Shown here piece by piece: positions 1 to 7,556 of a stretch of 48,947 nucleotides of DNA (positions are counted from its first letter, which is position 1; every line of letters begins with the position of its first letter). The translations under genes were made by a program, and so were the position numbers. The notes under the pieces were generated by a model. That model made no database searches, was not told where the DNA came from, and worked only from the letters and a program-made list of their open reading frames with translations. Origin of the DNA: Phyllobacteriaceae bacterium (GTDB lineage: Bacteria; Pseudomonadota; Alphaproteobacteria; Rhizobiales; Rhizobiaceae); assembly GCA_023954255.1 (NCBI GenBank), contig JAMLIH010000015.1, positions 1 through 48,947 of the forward strand, in the 5' to 3' direction.

Positions 1-279
1 GCCGAGCGCGGCGCGGCTGTCGGGCACGAGCAGGCCGGGCAGCCCGGCCTCGGCGAGGCCGCGCTCGGCCAGCGCCGCCGCCGCGCCCGCGTCGCGCGCC
101 TCGCCGAGGAAGTCGTGCGCGTCGAAGCGCTCGCCGCGCAGCGCGACGAACAGGTCGCCCGCGCGCAGGCTGCGGGTGTCCGAATGGACGCGGCCGATCG
201 CGACCGACGCGTCGCCGACGAGGCGCGCGTCCGGCAGCGCGGCGGCGAGCAGCGCATGCGCTTCGCCGAGCGTCATCAT
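1..279 (-). CDS. murF: MurF, UDP-MurNAc-tripeptide--D-Ala-D-Ala ligase, N-terminal part (cut by window edge)
   Basis: Cytoplasmic ATP-dependent ligase that adds D-Ala-D-Ala to the UDP-MurNAc-tripeptide peptidoglycan precursor. Only the first 93 codons are present. The N-terminal Mur ligase substrate-binding domain is recognisable from SDTRSL followed by GDLFVALRGERFDAHDFL, and then a run of alanines and DSRAAL. Translation is taken from ATG at 279; the stop of murE is at 288-290, so the two genes are 8 nt apart, as expected in a dcw operon. The phrase GERFDAHDF and the extremely GC-rich codon use (about 77% GC by hand count at 121-180) resemble Burkholderia-type MurF and not the alphaproteobacterial genes further right. 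The identification as MurF is firm; the assignment to another lineage is an inference from residues and composition. Confidence 0.85.
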   Translation of the reverse strand, partial: MMTLGEAHALLAAALPDARLVGDASVAIGRVHSDTRSLRAGDLFVALRGERFDAHDFLGEARDAGAAAALAERGLAEAGLPGLLVPDSRAALG

Positions 280-287
280 CAACGGCG

Positions 288-1856
288 TCACGCTGTACCC
301 CCCGAACCCCGCACCGCGAGCAGTGCACCGGCGACCTCGACATCGCTGAACGGATGGCGCACGCCGGCGACTTCCTGGTAGTCCTCGTGGCCCTTGCCGG
401 CGATCAGCACGACGTCGCGTGCGTCGGCCGCCTGCACCACGTAGGCGATCGCGGCGTGACGGTCCTCGATGACGTCGACATCGTCGTGCCCGATCACGCC
501 GACGAGGATCTGCGACAGGATGAAGCCCGGCGACTCGTGACGCGGGTTGTCGCTCGTGAGGACGACATGGTCGGCGAGGCGTTCCGCGATCGCGCCCATC
601 AGCGGGCGCTTGCTGGCATCGCGGTTGCCGCCGCAGCCGAACACGCACCACAGCTTGCCGCCGCGCTCGCGCGCGAACGGCCGCAACGCGATCAGCGCCT
701 TCTCGATCGCATCCGGCGTGTGCGCGTAGTCGACGACGATTACGGGCAGATCATCGACGCGCTGCGCCCGGGCGCCGGGCGCGTCCCCTGCGGTGGATCG
801 ATCGCGGCCGGGCGCGATCGCGGGGTCGGCCTCCACGCGTTGCATGCGCCCCGGCACGGGCGTGAGCTGCGCGCAGGCGGCGACGGCGTCGGCCAGCGAC
901 ACGTCGAGTGCACGCAGACCGCCAATCACGCCGAGCAGATTCGCGACGTTGAACTCGCCGATCAGCCGGCTGCGCAGCGGCAGCGTCGCGCCGCCCTCTT
1001 CGCGCACGTCGAAGCCGAGGCCGCCGTCGCGGTACGCGATTGCATGCGCGGTGAGCCGTGCGGGTGCCCGGCTCGATACCGTCCACAACGCCAGGCCGCG
1101 CGCGGTCGCGCGCTGCGCGAGGGCATGTCCGCGTTCGTCGTCCAGATTGACGACCGCTGCGGCCAGCGCGGGCCAGTCGAACAGCACTTCCTTCGCCTGC
1201 CAATAGGCCTCCATCGAGCCGTGATGATCGAGATGGTCGCGCGTGAAATTGGTGAACAGGGCGACGCGAAACGTGCAGCCCGCAAGACGATGCTGCGACA
1301 GGCCGATCGATGAGGCCTCGATCGCGCAGGCGACGAAGCCCTCGTCCGCGAGACGGCGCAGCGCGGTTTGCAGCACCACCGGATCGGGCGTCGTCAGGCT
1401 GCCATATTCCTCGCGTCCTGGCGCCGTGACGCCGGTCGTGCCGATGCTGGCTGCCTGCCTGCCCGTGCCTTCCCATATCTGGCGCACGAACGAGGCAACT
1501 GACGTCTTTCCGGCAGTGCCCGTCACAGCAACCATGATCTCCGGCTGTTCGCTGTAGAAAGCACCTGCAAGCCGCGAAAGCGCCTGGCGCGGATCGGCAA
1601 GCCGCACGATCGGAACCGCCCCGCCTTGCGGCGCGCCCTCATGGGTCAGCACCGCCACAGCACCCTTTTCAATCGCCTGGGGGATGAAGGCTGCACCATC
1701 GGCGGCCGTGCCCTTGAGCGCCACGAAAAGATAGCCGGGCGCGACCTGGCGCGAATCGGCGGTCAGCCCGGCAATTGCGAGGTTTGCCGCCTGCGGGCCG
1801 AACCGTTCGCCAAGTCCCTCGATACCGCAAGCTGCCGCAAGTTCACCGAGCTTCAT
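288..1856 (-). CDS. murE: MurE, UDP-MurNAc-L-Ala-D-Glu--meso-DAP ligase; apparently chimeric
   Basis: Mur ligase adding meso-diaminopimelate to UDP-MurNAc-dipeptide in the cytoplasm; 522 residues from the ATG at 1856, which starts MKLGELAAA. The longer ORF start at 1904 adds 16 residues without family support. Seen: N-terminal domain with TADSRQVAPGYLFVAL (about 32-47), ATP loop VTGTAGKTS (111-119), SLTTPDP (153-159), central domain with FTNFTRDHLDHHGSM, and C-terminal domain with DYAHTPDAIEKAL, FGCGGNRDASKRPLM and the DAP-recognising DNPRHES. Residues up to about 160 look alphaproteobacterial. After that, IEASSIGLSQHRL, the insertion following PVPGRMQRVE and the GC-saturated codons look betaproteobacterial. 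The switch falls near 1377-1400, in the conserved TTPDP segment. All catalytic motifs are intact, so the product could be active if the joint is real. It lies 96 bp downstream of ftsI. Confidence 0.88.
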   Translation of the reverse strand: MKLGELAAACGIEGLGERFGPQAANLAIAGLTADSRQVAPGYLFVALKGTAADGAAFIPQAIEKGAVAVLTHEGAPQGGAVPIVRLADPRQALSRLAGAFYSEQPEIMVAVTGTAGKTSVASFVRQIWEGTGRQAASIGTTGVTAPGREEYGSLTTPDPVVLQTALRRLADEGFVACAIEASSIGLSQHRLAGCTFRVALFTNFTRDHLDHHGSMEAYWQAKEVLFDWPALAAAVVNLDDERGHALAQRATARGLALWTVSSRAPARLTAHAIAYRDGGLGFDVREEGGATLPLRSRLIGEFNVANLLGVIGGLRALDVSLADAVAACAQLTPVPGRMQRVEADPAIAPGRDRSTAGDAPGARAQRVDDLPVIVVDYAHTPDAIEKALIALRPFARERGGKLWCVFGCGGNRDASKRPLMGAIAERLADHVVLTSDNPRHESPGFILSQILVGVIGHDDVDVIEDRHAAIAYVVQAADARDVVLIAGKGHEDYQEVAGVRHPFSDVEVAGALLAVRGSGGTA

Positions 1857-1952
1857 TTTCCATCCATCACAACACAATATGCGCACCGTCCGGCCCGGTA
1901 GCACCCCTCATATGCCGGTTCCCGGCCGCAATGCCGGGCAAATCCCCGCCGG

Positions 1953-3692
1953 TCAATATCGAACGGACATCATATTCAAATCTTCACCAAATTGAGGCCG
2001 CATTCCCAGGACGGGTGCCGAACGGCGCACGATGTTGGAAACCATCGGCGCCGCATTGACGCCCGCCGTCGCCCCGTGGGTGCCCTCCTCCGGCTTCGGT
2101 TCGTCGATGATGGTCAGCACCACATATTGCGGATCGTTGATCGGAAATGCCGCCAGAAAGGCATTGAAACGCTTGTCGCTCGAATAGCGCCCGTTGACGA
2201 CCTTCTCGGCCGTGCCCGTCTTGCCGCCGACCCAGTAGCCCTTTACATCGGCCCGCCGTCCGGAGCCGCGCTCCACATTGAGACGGAAGAGATAGCGCAT
2301 CATGTCGCTGGTTTCCGGACGCACCACCTGCTTTGCCAGCACATCGGCCTCTTCGCGGTCGCGCTTGAACAGCGTCGGCGGGATGAGCCTGCCGCCATTG
2401 ACCAGCGCTGCTCCCGCCACCGCCGTCTGCAGCGGCGTGGTGGTCACCCCGTGACCGTAGGAGATCGTCACCGAGTTCAGCTTCTTCCACTCCGCCGGCT
2501 CGACGGGCGTTGCGGTTTCCGGCAGTTCGAACGACATCTTGTCGAGCAGTCCGAGGCGGTGGAGGAAGGCACGGTGACCCTCGATGCCGACGACATCGGC
2601 CATCTTGGCAGTGCCGATGTTGGAGGAATAGATGAAGATTTCCGGAACACTCAGAACCCGCTTCTTGCCGTGGAAATCGTTGATGGTGAAACCGGCAATG
2701 CGCAGCGGCTTGGAGGCATCGAACTTGCTTTTCATCGTCACCAGCCCGCTGTCGAGCGCCATGGCGGTGGTGAACGTCTTGAAGGTCGAGCCCATCTCGT
2801 AGAGCCCCGCCGACATCCGGTTGAGCCGGTCGGGCTGCAGCGCCTGCACCGGATCGTTGGAATCGTAGTCCGGCAGCGAGGCCATGGCGACGATCTCGCC
2901 GGTGTGTACATCGAGCACGACAGCACCGGCGGCAATCGCCTGATAGCGCTCCATCGCCCGTTCCAGTTCGTCGTGAACGATGCTCTGCACGCGGATGTCG
3001 ATCGACATTTCCACCGGCTCGGCCAGCGCCGCATCGGCAAAGCCGGCCGCCCGCAGATCGCTCAGAATGCGCTCATCGATCACCTTTTCGAAACCGGCTA
3101 TGCCGACATTGTCGATGTTGACGTGACCAACCAGATGCGAGGCGGTCGAACCATTGGGATAGAAACGCCGGGTCTCGCGCTTGAAGCCGATGCCCGGAAT
3201 GCCGAGCGCCAGAATCTTGCCCTGCTGCGCCGGGGTCAGTTCGCGCCGCAGCCAGACGAAACCCGCCTTGCTCGACAGGCGGCGGTGGGTCAGTTCGATG
3301 TCGAGATCTGGCAGCACCGTGGCAAGCTGCTCGACGGCGGTATCGACATCGACCACCCGGCGCGGCTCGCCGAAAAGCGACGCCGTGTTGATGTCGGTTG
3401 CAAGCGTTCTGCCGGTGCGGTCGACCAGATCGGGCCTGCGGGCGGAAATCGTCGGATCGGCCAGGGCCAGCCGGACCCGGTCCGAGGGTTCCAGAAAGCC
3501 GAAATAGGCAAGCCTGCCGGCGATGACGGCATAGACCGCCATGATCATCACCATCACCATGAACAGACGCGAGCGTGACCGGTCGATGGCACGCTTGCGC
3601 GTTCCCTGCAGGTTGAGCATGCCGGCATGGCCCGGCATTCCGCCGACTGCCGCCGTAAGGGGTTTCGAGCGCTGTCTCCAGGACCCTATCAT
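1953..3692 (-). CDS. ftsI: FtsI (PBP3), septal peptidoglycan D,D-transpeptidase
   Basis: Class B penicillin-binding protein that cross-links septal peptidoglycan; inner-membrane anchored with a periplasmic catalytic domain; 579 residues. A basic cytoplasmic N-terminus (RKRAIDRSRSR) is followed by one membrane segment at about 43-64. Then comes the non-catalytic dimerisation domain (RRPDLVDRTGRTLATDI at about 85-101) and the transpeptidase domain with the three penicillin-binding motifs: STFK at 302-305 (nucleophile Ser302), SSN at 356-358 and KTG at 491-493. The start ATG at 3692 overlaps the ftsL stop by 4 nt, indicating translational coupling. It is a normal-length family member with alphaproteobacterial character and belongs to the dcw operon led by mraZ. 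Confidence 0.97.
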   Translation of the reverse strand: MIGSWRQRSKPLTAAVGGMPGHAGMLNLQGTRKRAIDRSRSRLFMVMVMIMAVYAVIAGRLAYFGFLEPSDRVRLALADPTISARRPDLVDRTGRTLATDINTASLFGEPRRVVDVDTAVEQLATVLPDLDIELTHRRLSSKAGFVWLRRELTPAQQGKILALGIPGIGFKRETRRFYPNGSTASHLVGHVNIDNVGIAGFEKVIDERILSDLRAAGFADAALAEPVEMSIDIRVQSIVHDELERAMERYQAIAAGAVVLDVHTGEIVAMASLPDYDSNDPVQALQPDRLNRMSAGLYEMGSTFKTFTTAMALDSGLVTMKSKFDASKPLRIAGFTINDFHGKKRVLSVPEIFIYSSNIGTAKMADVVGIEGHRAFLHRLGLLDKMSFELPETATPVEPAEWKKLNSVTISYGHGVTTTPLQTAVAGAALVNGGRLIPPTLFKRDREEADVLAKQVVRPETSDMMRYLFRLNVERGSGRRADVKGYWVGGKTGTAEKVVNGRYSSDKRFNAFLAAFPINDPQYVVLTIIDEPKPEEGTHGATAGVNAAPMVSNIVRRSAPVLGMRPQFGEDLNMMSVRY

Positions 3693-4093
3693 TGCGCAGC
3701 CCCCTCATCCCGGGCGGCGTCCTCGACGGAACCCGTCACAGCAGTATCGACGATCTGCCCCTCGATCAGGTCGGCAATGGTGGTGGTGCGCGGTGACTGG
3801 GGAACGGCCGGGCGTGGCGGAATGTCGGCAACCGTGCCGATGCTCTCCGGCGACGGGGCCGAGATCGGCAACTGATCGCTGTATTGCTCAACCAGCCGGG
3901 TGATCCGCTTGGGGTCGGTCAGCAGGCTCCAGTCGGCCTGCAGCACATCGATGGCATCCTCTTCCGCCTTGATGGCCTGTTCCAGTTCGCTGACGCGGTC
4001 AATGGCTGCCTCGGAGTCCTGCTTCACCTTGAAAGTGAAGGCGGCACCGCCCAGCAGAAGGCCGATCATGACGAGGTCAACGGGTCTGAGCAC
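3689..4093 (-). CDS. ftsL: FtsL-like cell division protein
   Basis: Small bitopic division protein expected to bridge FtsB/FtsQ with FtsW/FtsI at the septum; 134 residues. The N-terminal segment at about 5-22 is the single membrane helix, followed by a heptad-rich coiled coil ([25 protein letters not shown], about 34-58, quoted in part for its heptads) and the conserved [13 protein letters not shown] Pro/Ser-rich acidic tail of about 55 residues follows and looks disordered. Sequence conservation in this family is low, so the call rests on size, topology and position between rsmH and ftsI. The gene overlaps rsmH by 17 nt and ftsI by 4 nt. Confidence 0.88.
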   Translation of the reverse strand: MLRPVDLVMIGLLLGGAAFTFKVKQDSEAAIDRVSELEQAIKAEEDAIDVLQADWSLLTDPKRITRLVEQYSDQLPISAPSPESIGTVADIPPRPAVPQSPRTTTIADLIEGQIVDTAVTGSVEDAARDEGAAQ

Positions 4094-5129
4094 GGGGTTT
4101 CACCTGTTCCATCGAAAGCCGGGGCAGTTTGAAAATCGCTGTATCGCCCTTGCGGGCAGGTGCGCGGGTTCGCACGCCCCAGCGCAGCTTGGCCGAGCGC
4201 GCACGCGGATTGGCGGCTGCTTCCGCTTCGCTTGCCGCAATCGCGGCGCGCTGCGGCTGGTCGAAAACCGGTACGGCGGCCTCTGTCTGCGGCAGATGGC
4301 GCGAACCGGCAGCCTTGCCGGCACGGTCCTGAAAGAAACGTTTGACGATGCGGTCTTCCAGCGAATGGAAGGTGACGACAACGAGCCGGCCGCCGGGCTT
4401 GAGGATGCGCTCGGCGGCAAACAGCCCCTCGGCCAACTGCTCCAGTTCGCCATTGATGAAAATCCGCAAACCCTGAAAGGCGCGCGTTGCCGGGTGAATG
4501 CGTTCGCCGGGCCGCTTGCCGATGGTCGACTCGATCAGACGGGCAAGCTCGCCCGTCCGCATGATTGGCCCTGCAGCCCTTGCCTTGACGATGGCGCCCG
4601 AAATGCGCGGTGCCTGACGCTCCTCGCCGAGCAGGCCGAATATCCGGGTAAGCGTTGCCTGGTCTGCATGGTTGACCACATCGGCAGCCGAAAGCCCCGC
4701 CTGCCCCATGCGCATGTCGAGCGGCCCGTCATGACGGAAGGAAAAACCGCGCTCGGCCTCATCGAGCTGCATGGAGGAAACGCCGATATCGAGCACGACT
4801 CCATCGACGGCGTCGTAGCCCCGGGATCGGGCGATGGCGTCGAGTTCGGCAAACTCGCCGGCAACAAGCGCCAGCTTTCCGCCCGATGCCCCGACGAGCG
4901 CGGCACCGCCGGCAATCGCGTCGGGATCGCGGTCGATGGCAATGACGTCCGCGCCCCGGTCGAGGATTGCCGCCGAATATCCGCCGGCACCGAACGTGCC
5001 GTCGATAATGGTTTCCCCCGAAACCGGATTGAGACAGTCAAGCACCTCGTCGAGCATGACGGGTACATGCCGGACGGGTCCGCCAGCGGTTTGCGGTGCG
5101 CCGCTCGCACCTTCGCCGCCATCCGTCAC
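4077..5129 (-). CDS. rsmH: RsmH (MraW), 16S rRNA C1402 N4-methyltransferase
   Basis: S-adenosylmethionine-dependent methyltransferase that N4-methylates C1402 of 16S rRNA in the 30S P site. I place the start at GTG 5129, which overlaps the mraZ stop in a GTGA junction and gives 350 residues, near family length. Upstream extension of the frame (to 6008) only reads through mraZ in another frame. Motifs: [14 protein letters not shown] near residue 20, SAM-binding [14 protein letters not shown] at about 41-54, [18 protein letters not shown] and LDMRM mid-protein, and [13 protein letters not shown] near 265. Second gene of the dcw operon; it overlaps ftsL by 17 nt. Confidence 0.95.
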   Translation of the reverse strand: MTDGGEGASGAPQTAGGPVRHVPVMLDEVLDCLNPVSGETIIDGTFGAGGYSAAILDRGADVIAIDRDPDAIAGGAALVGASGGKLALVAGEFAELDAIARSRGYDAVDGVVLDIGVSSMQLDEAERGFSFRHDGPLDMRMGQAGLSAADVVNHADQATLTRIFGLLGEERQAPRISGAIVKARAAGPIMRTGELARLIESTIGKRPGERIHPATRAFQGLRIFINGELEQLAEGLFAAERILKPGGRLVVVTFHSLEDRIVKRFFQDRAGKAAGSRHLPQTEAAVPVFDQPQRAAIAASEAEAAANPRARSAKLRWGVRTRAPARKGDTAIFKLPRLSMEQVKPRAQTR

Positions 5130-5698
5130 GTATCCTGCTCCTTGCTGCTGCCTCGAGAGCCGAAAGCCCCGGGTTCGGCATGCGAACCCGTCTGGCTTGC
5201 GGGGGAATTCTGTGATTGGCCGGAAAAGCCCGCCGCCGGGGCTCCCGCCTGTGTCGTTCCATGCTGGCCGAGTGCCCGGCGCATTTCGCGCACCCTGGCC
5301 CTGGCCGTTTCGCGATAGGCCCGGAAGGCCGAAGGCTCCCACAACTGGAAGAAATGGCCGCAGCCCACAAAGGCCACCTCGTCGCCAATCCCGGTATGGT
5401 CGCGAATGTTGTCGCTCAAGGTGATCCGGCCCTCCGGATCGATCTTCAATTCGTCCGCATCGCCCACCAGGCACAGCGACCACATGGCGTATTCTTCCGA
5501 AAACGGATCCATCATCGACAGCCGGCGCAGATTGGAATCCATGAACTCCATGCCGCCGGCTTCCGCTACCGGATGTTCGACGCTCAATATCGTGTTGAGA
5601 ACCGGCTGATTGCCAAGGACGAGCCGAAAGGCAGCCGGAACCGAAACGCGGCCCTTCTTGTCCACCCGGTTGATCGTGTTCGAGACGAACCGATCCAT
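5126..5698 (-). CDS. mraZ: MraZ, AbrB-fold transcriptional regulator of the dcw operon
   Basis: DNA-binding protein with two SpoVT/AbrB-like repeats that forms rings and represses its own dcw promoter. Start ATG 5698 ([17 protein letters not shown]) has a purine-rich ribosome site, AAGGGGAAAAGG, directly upstream, and matches the family N-terminus; the frame is open to 5995 but that extension is not MraZ-like. Repeat one contains [13 protein letters not shown] and repeat two contains [15 protein letters not shown]. The 190-residue product is longer than the about 150 residues usual for the family because of a low-complexity Gly/Ser/Gln tail of about 45 residues. First gene of the operon; candidate binding boxes lie at 5972-6022. 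Confidence 0.93.
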   Translation of the reverse strand: MDRFVSNTINRVDKKGRVSVPAAFRLVLGNQPVLNTILSVEHPVAEAGGMEFMDSNLRRLSMMDPFSEEYAMWSLCLVGDADELKIDPEGRITLSDNIRDHTGIGDEVAFVGCGHFFQLWEPSAFRAYRETARARVREMRRALGQHGTTQAGAPAAGFSGQSQNSPASQTGSHAEPGAFGSRGSSKEQDT

Positions 5699-5971
5699 CC
5701 TTTTCCCCTTGGTCCGCTGTCGCGTTACCTGAAACCGGACCCATTGCGTAGCGCGGGTCCGCATACCGGCTCTGGCGGGTTCCGGGCCTGCATGCCGCCA
5801 TGCCCGTCGCTCCCCATAGGGCCGGTTTCGCTGTCTGGCCGGTTTGCTTCCCGTCGACTGCAGCCACCGCCGCAATCGCCACTCGGCAAACCGGAATCCC
5901 CCTGACAATGGCTTGCCGGCCAATTCCCCGGCCGCTTGCAACTCCCGCAATGTCATCGGGAGGCGGCCGCA

Positions 5972-6022
5972 TGGGATTTGGAGTATCATGGGCAAATTTG
6001 GGGGTCAATGGACTAACTTGGG
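5972..6022. promoter_or_regulatory. Candidate MraZ operator: phased TGGG boxes
   Basis: On the plus strand TGGG occurs at 5972, 5989, 5999 and 6019, with TGGA at 6009. The last four start exactly 10 nt apart (5989, 5999, 6009, 6019), which is the spacing known for MraZ sites (TGGGN repeats with 5-nt spacers). They lie about 290 bp upstream of the mraZ start, so a long leader would be implied. I see no gene in 5699-6199 other than this array; the stretch 6023-6110 is AT-rich (TTAGGG, TTAACAAACCGTTAG) and would suit promoters. The orientation relative to mraZ is reverse, which I cannot judge against the alphaproteobacterial norm. Confidence 0.6.
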
Positions 6023-6199
6023 CAATTAGGGAAAAATGAACCCTTTCTTAGGGAGTTGGTAACAATTGCCCGAAACGCATTAACAAACCGTTAGTGTGTG
6101 CGGAAATGCACAGCCCTGCCGGCCGTTTCCGGCCAGTTTCGAAACCATGGAGGACTTGCGGGAAAGAAACCGGAAACAAGGCCCAGGGAGGTTGCTCAG

Positions 6200-6313
6200 A
6201 TGAAATTCGTCATCGCCGCACTGATCATCGTCATCGGCATTGCCGCAGGAACCGGCATGACCGTGGCATGCGAAATGCCAGATACCGCCGGCACGCACAT
6301 CACGGCGCTGTAG
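6200..6313 (+). CDS. Possible small membrane or exported peptide, 37 residues
   Basis: Unrecognised. An ATG at 6200 has a good ribosome site (CAGGGAGG, 6184-6191) and encodes MKFVIAALIIVIGIAAGTG followed by MTVACEMPDTAG and a short tail to TAG at 6311. The N-terminal 20 residues are one hydrophobic helix suited to a membrane anchor or signal peptide; a cysteine follows at about residue 24. The region upstream (6040-6190) is AT-rich and could hold its promoter. It is divergent from mraZ and convergent with the enolase-family gene. The ribosome site and hydrophobic profile favour a real gene, but at this length chance is possible. Confidence 0.45.
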   Translation: MKFVIAALIIVIGIAAGTGMTVACEMPDTAGTHITAL

Positions 6314-6341
6314 CACCGGCCCTGACGGCCGGCGGATGCAA

Positions 6342-7556
6342 TCACGGCATCAGCGGCTGTTTTGCCATTTCCAGATGCAGCGTTTCGCCCTCCCAGGGAT
6401 GTGCCTCGCAGACATCCTCGTTGAGCTCGACGCCAAGCCCCGGCTCCTTCGACGGGATGACGTGCCCGTCCTGCCATTCGATCTTCTTCTTCAGCAGCTT
6501 TTCGTGAAAGCCGTCCCAGGTCTTGATCGATTCAAGGACCAGGAAATTCGGGCACGCCGTGGCGATCTGGATGTTGGCCGCCCCGACGATCGGGCCGCAA
6601 TAGCAGTGCGGCGCGATCTGGATGTGGAAGGTTTCCGCCATCGCTGCGATCTTGCGGGTTTCCAGAATGCCGCCGGAGCGCCCGCTGTTGGGCTGCAGAA
6701 TGCTGGCCGCCCGGTTCTCGATCACCCGCCCGAACTCGAACCGTGTTGTCAGCCGCTCGCCCGTCGCGACGGGGATCGACGTGGCACGGGCAACCTGCGC
6801 CATCACTTCCGGCATGTCGGGCGGCACCGGCTCCTCGAACCACAGCGGATCGTAAGGCTCGATCGCCTTCGCCAGCCGGATCGCGCCGCCGGCGGTAAAC
6901 TGGCCATGGGTACCGAACAGGATATCGGCCTTCGTTCCGACGGCCTCGCGCACCGCACGGCACATATTGGCCGACAGATCGATATCGGCGAGCCGCGGCA
7001 TGTGGCCGTCATAGATCGTGTACGGCCCCGCCGGATCGAACTTGACCGCATCGAAACCCTGTTCGACGCAGGCAAGCGCCGCCTCAGCGGCCATATCGGG
7101 ATCGTTGTAGACGTTCCTGGCGTTCTCCGTCTCATCGGGGTAGACGCTGCCCGATGCCGGATAGAGATAGGTGTAACTGCGCAGCGTCTCGTGCACCTGG
7201 CCGCCGATCAGCTTGTAGACGGGCTGGCCCGCCGCCTTGCCCATGATGTCCCAGCAGGCCATCTCCAGCGCCGAAAAACAGCCCATCATCGAAACATCCG
7301 GGCGCTGCGAGAAGCCCGACGAATAGCAGTGCCGGAACAGCACATCGATATCGTGCGGATCGCGCCCGACGAGATAACGCGCCGCCGTATCCTCGATCAT
7401 CTTCGCCGTCAGATGCGGATCGAAGGTTGCGGCATATGCTTCGCCATAGCCATGAATGCCATCATTGGTGGTCAGCTTGACGAAGATGAAATAGCGCCCG
7501 CCGGTCTGCGGTGGCGGATTGCCGACCACCCATGTCTTCACGTCCTTGACCTTCAT
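6342..7556 (-). CDS. Enolase-superfamily sugar-acid dehydratase (mandelate racemase/muconate lactonizing enzyme family)
   Basis: Predicted Mg-dependent enzyme that abstracts a proton alpha to a carboxylate, most likely dehydrating an aldonic or aldaric acid; 404 residues. Start ATG 7556 overlaps the stop of the upstream GMC oxidoreductase in an ATGA junction, so the pair is co-translated. Seen: N-terminal capping domain (HGYGEAY, about 34-40), MACWDIMGKAAGQPVYKLIGG (residues around 110-130, a family hallmark), barrel residues VKFDP, LFGTHGQFT, LWFEEPVPPD and ATGERL, and a C-terminal APHCYCGPIVGAANI. The FGTHGQ in place of the usual DANG at the first metal strand is typical of one MR subgroup related to galactonate-type dehydratases. 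The substrate cannot be named from sequence. Confidence 0.85.
   Translation of the reverse strand: MKVKDVKTWVVGNPPPQTGGRYFIFVKLTTNDGIHGYGEAYAATFDPHLTAKMIEDTAARYLVGRDPHDIDVLFRHCYSSGFSQRPDVSMMGCFSALEMACWDIMGKAAGQPVYKLIGGQVHETLRSYTYLYPASGSVYPDETENARNVYNDPDMAAEAALACVEQGFDAVKFDPAGPYTIYDGHMPRLADIDLSANMCRAVREAVGTKADILFGTHGQFTAGGAIRLAKAIEPYDPLWFEEPVPPDMPEVMAQVARATSIPVATGERLTTRFEFGRVIENRAASILQPNSGRSGGILETRKIAAMAETFHIQIAPHCYCGPIVGAANIQIATACPNFLVLESIKTWDGFHEKLLKKKIEWQDGHVIPSKEPGLGVELNEDVCEAHPWEGETLHLEMAKQPLMP

Noticed and set aside
354-1313. Long plus-strand ORF (319 codons) opposite murE
   Set aside because: It is the antisense shadow of murE in very GC-rich DNA; no domain, and murE motifs are clear on the other strand.
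1992-3578. Plus-strand ORF of 528 codons opposite ftsI
   Set aside because: Antisense to the FtsI catalytic motifs; composition of a shadow frame (His/Arg/Asp rich) and no family pattern.
4077-6008. Reading rsmH as a 643-residue protein
   Set aside because: The extra 290 residues overlap mraZ in another frame; the GTGA junction at 5129 and family length fix the start.
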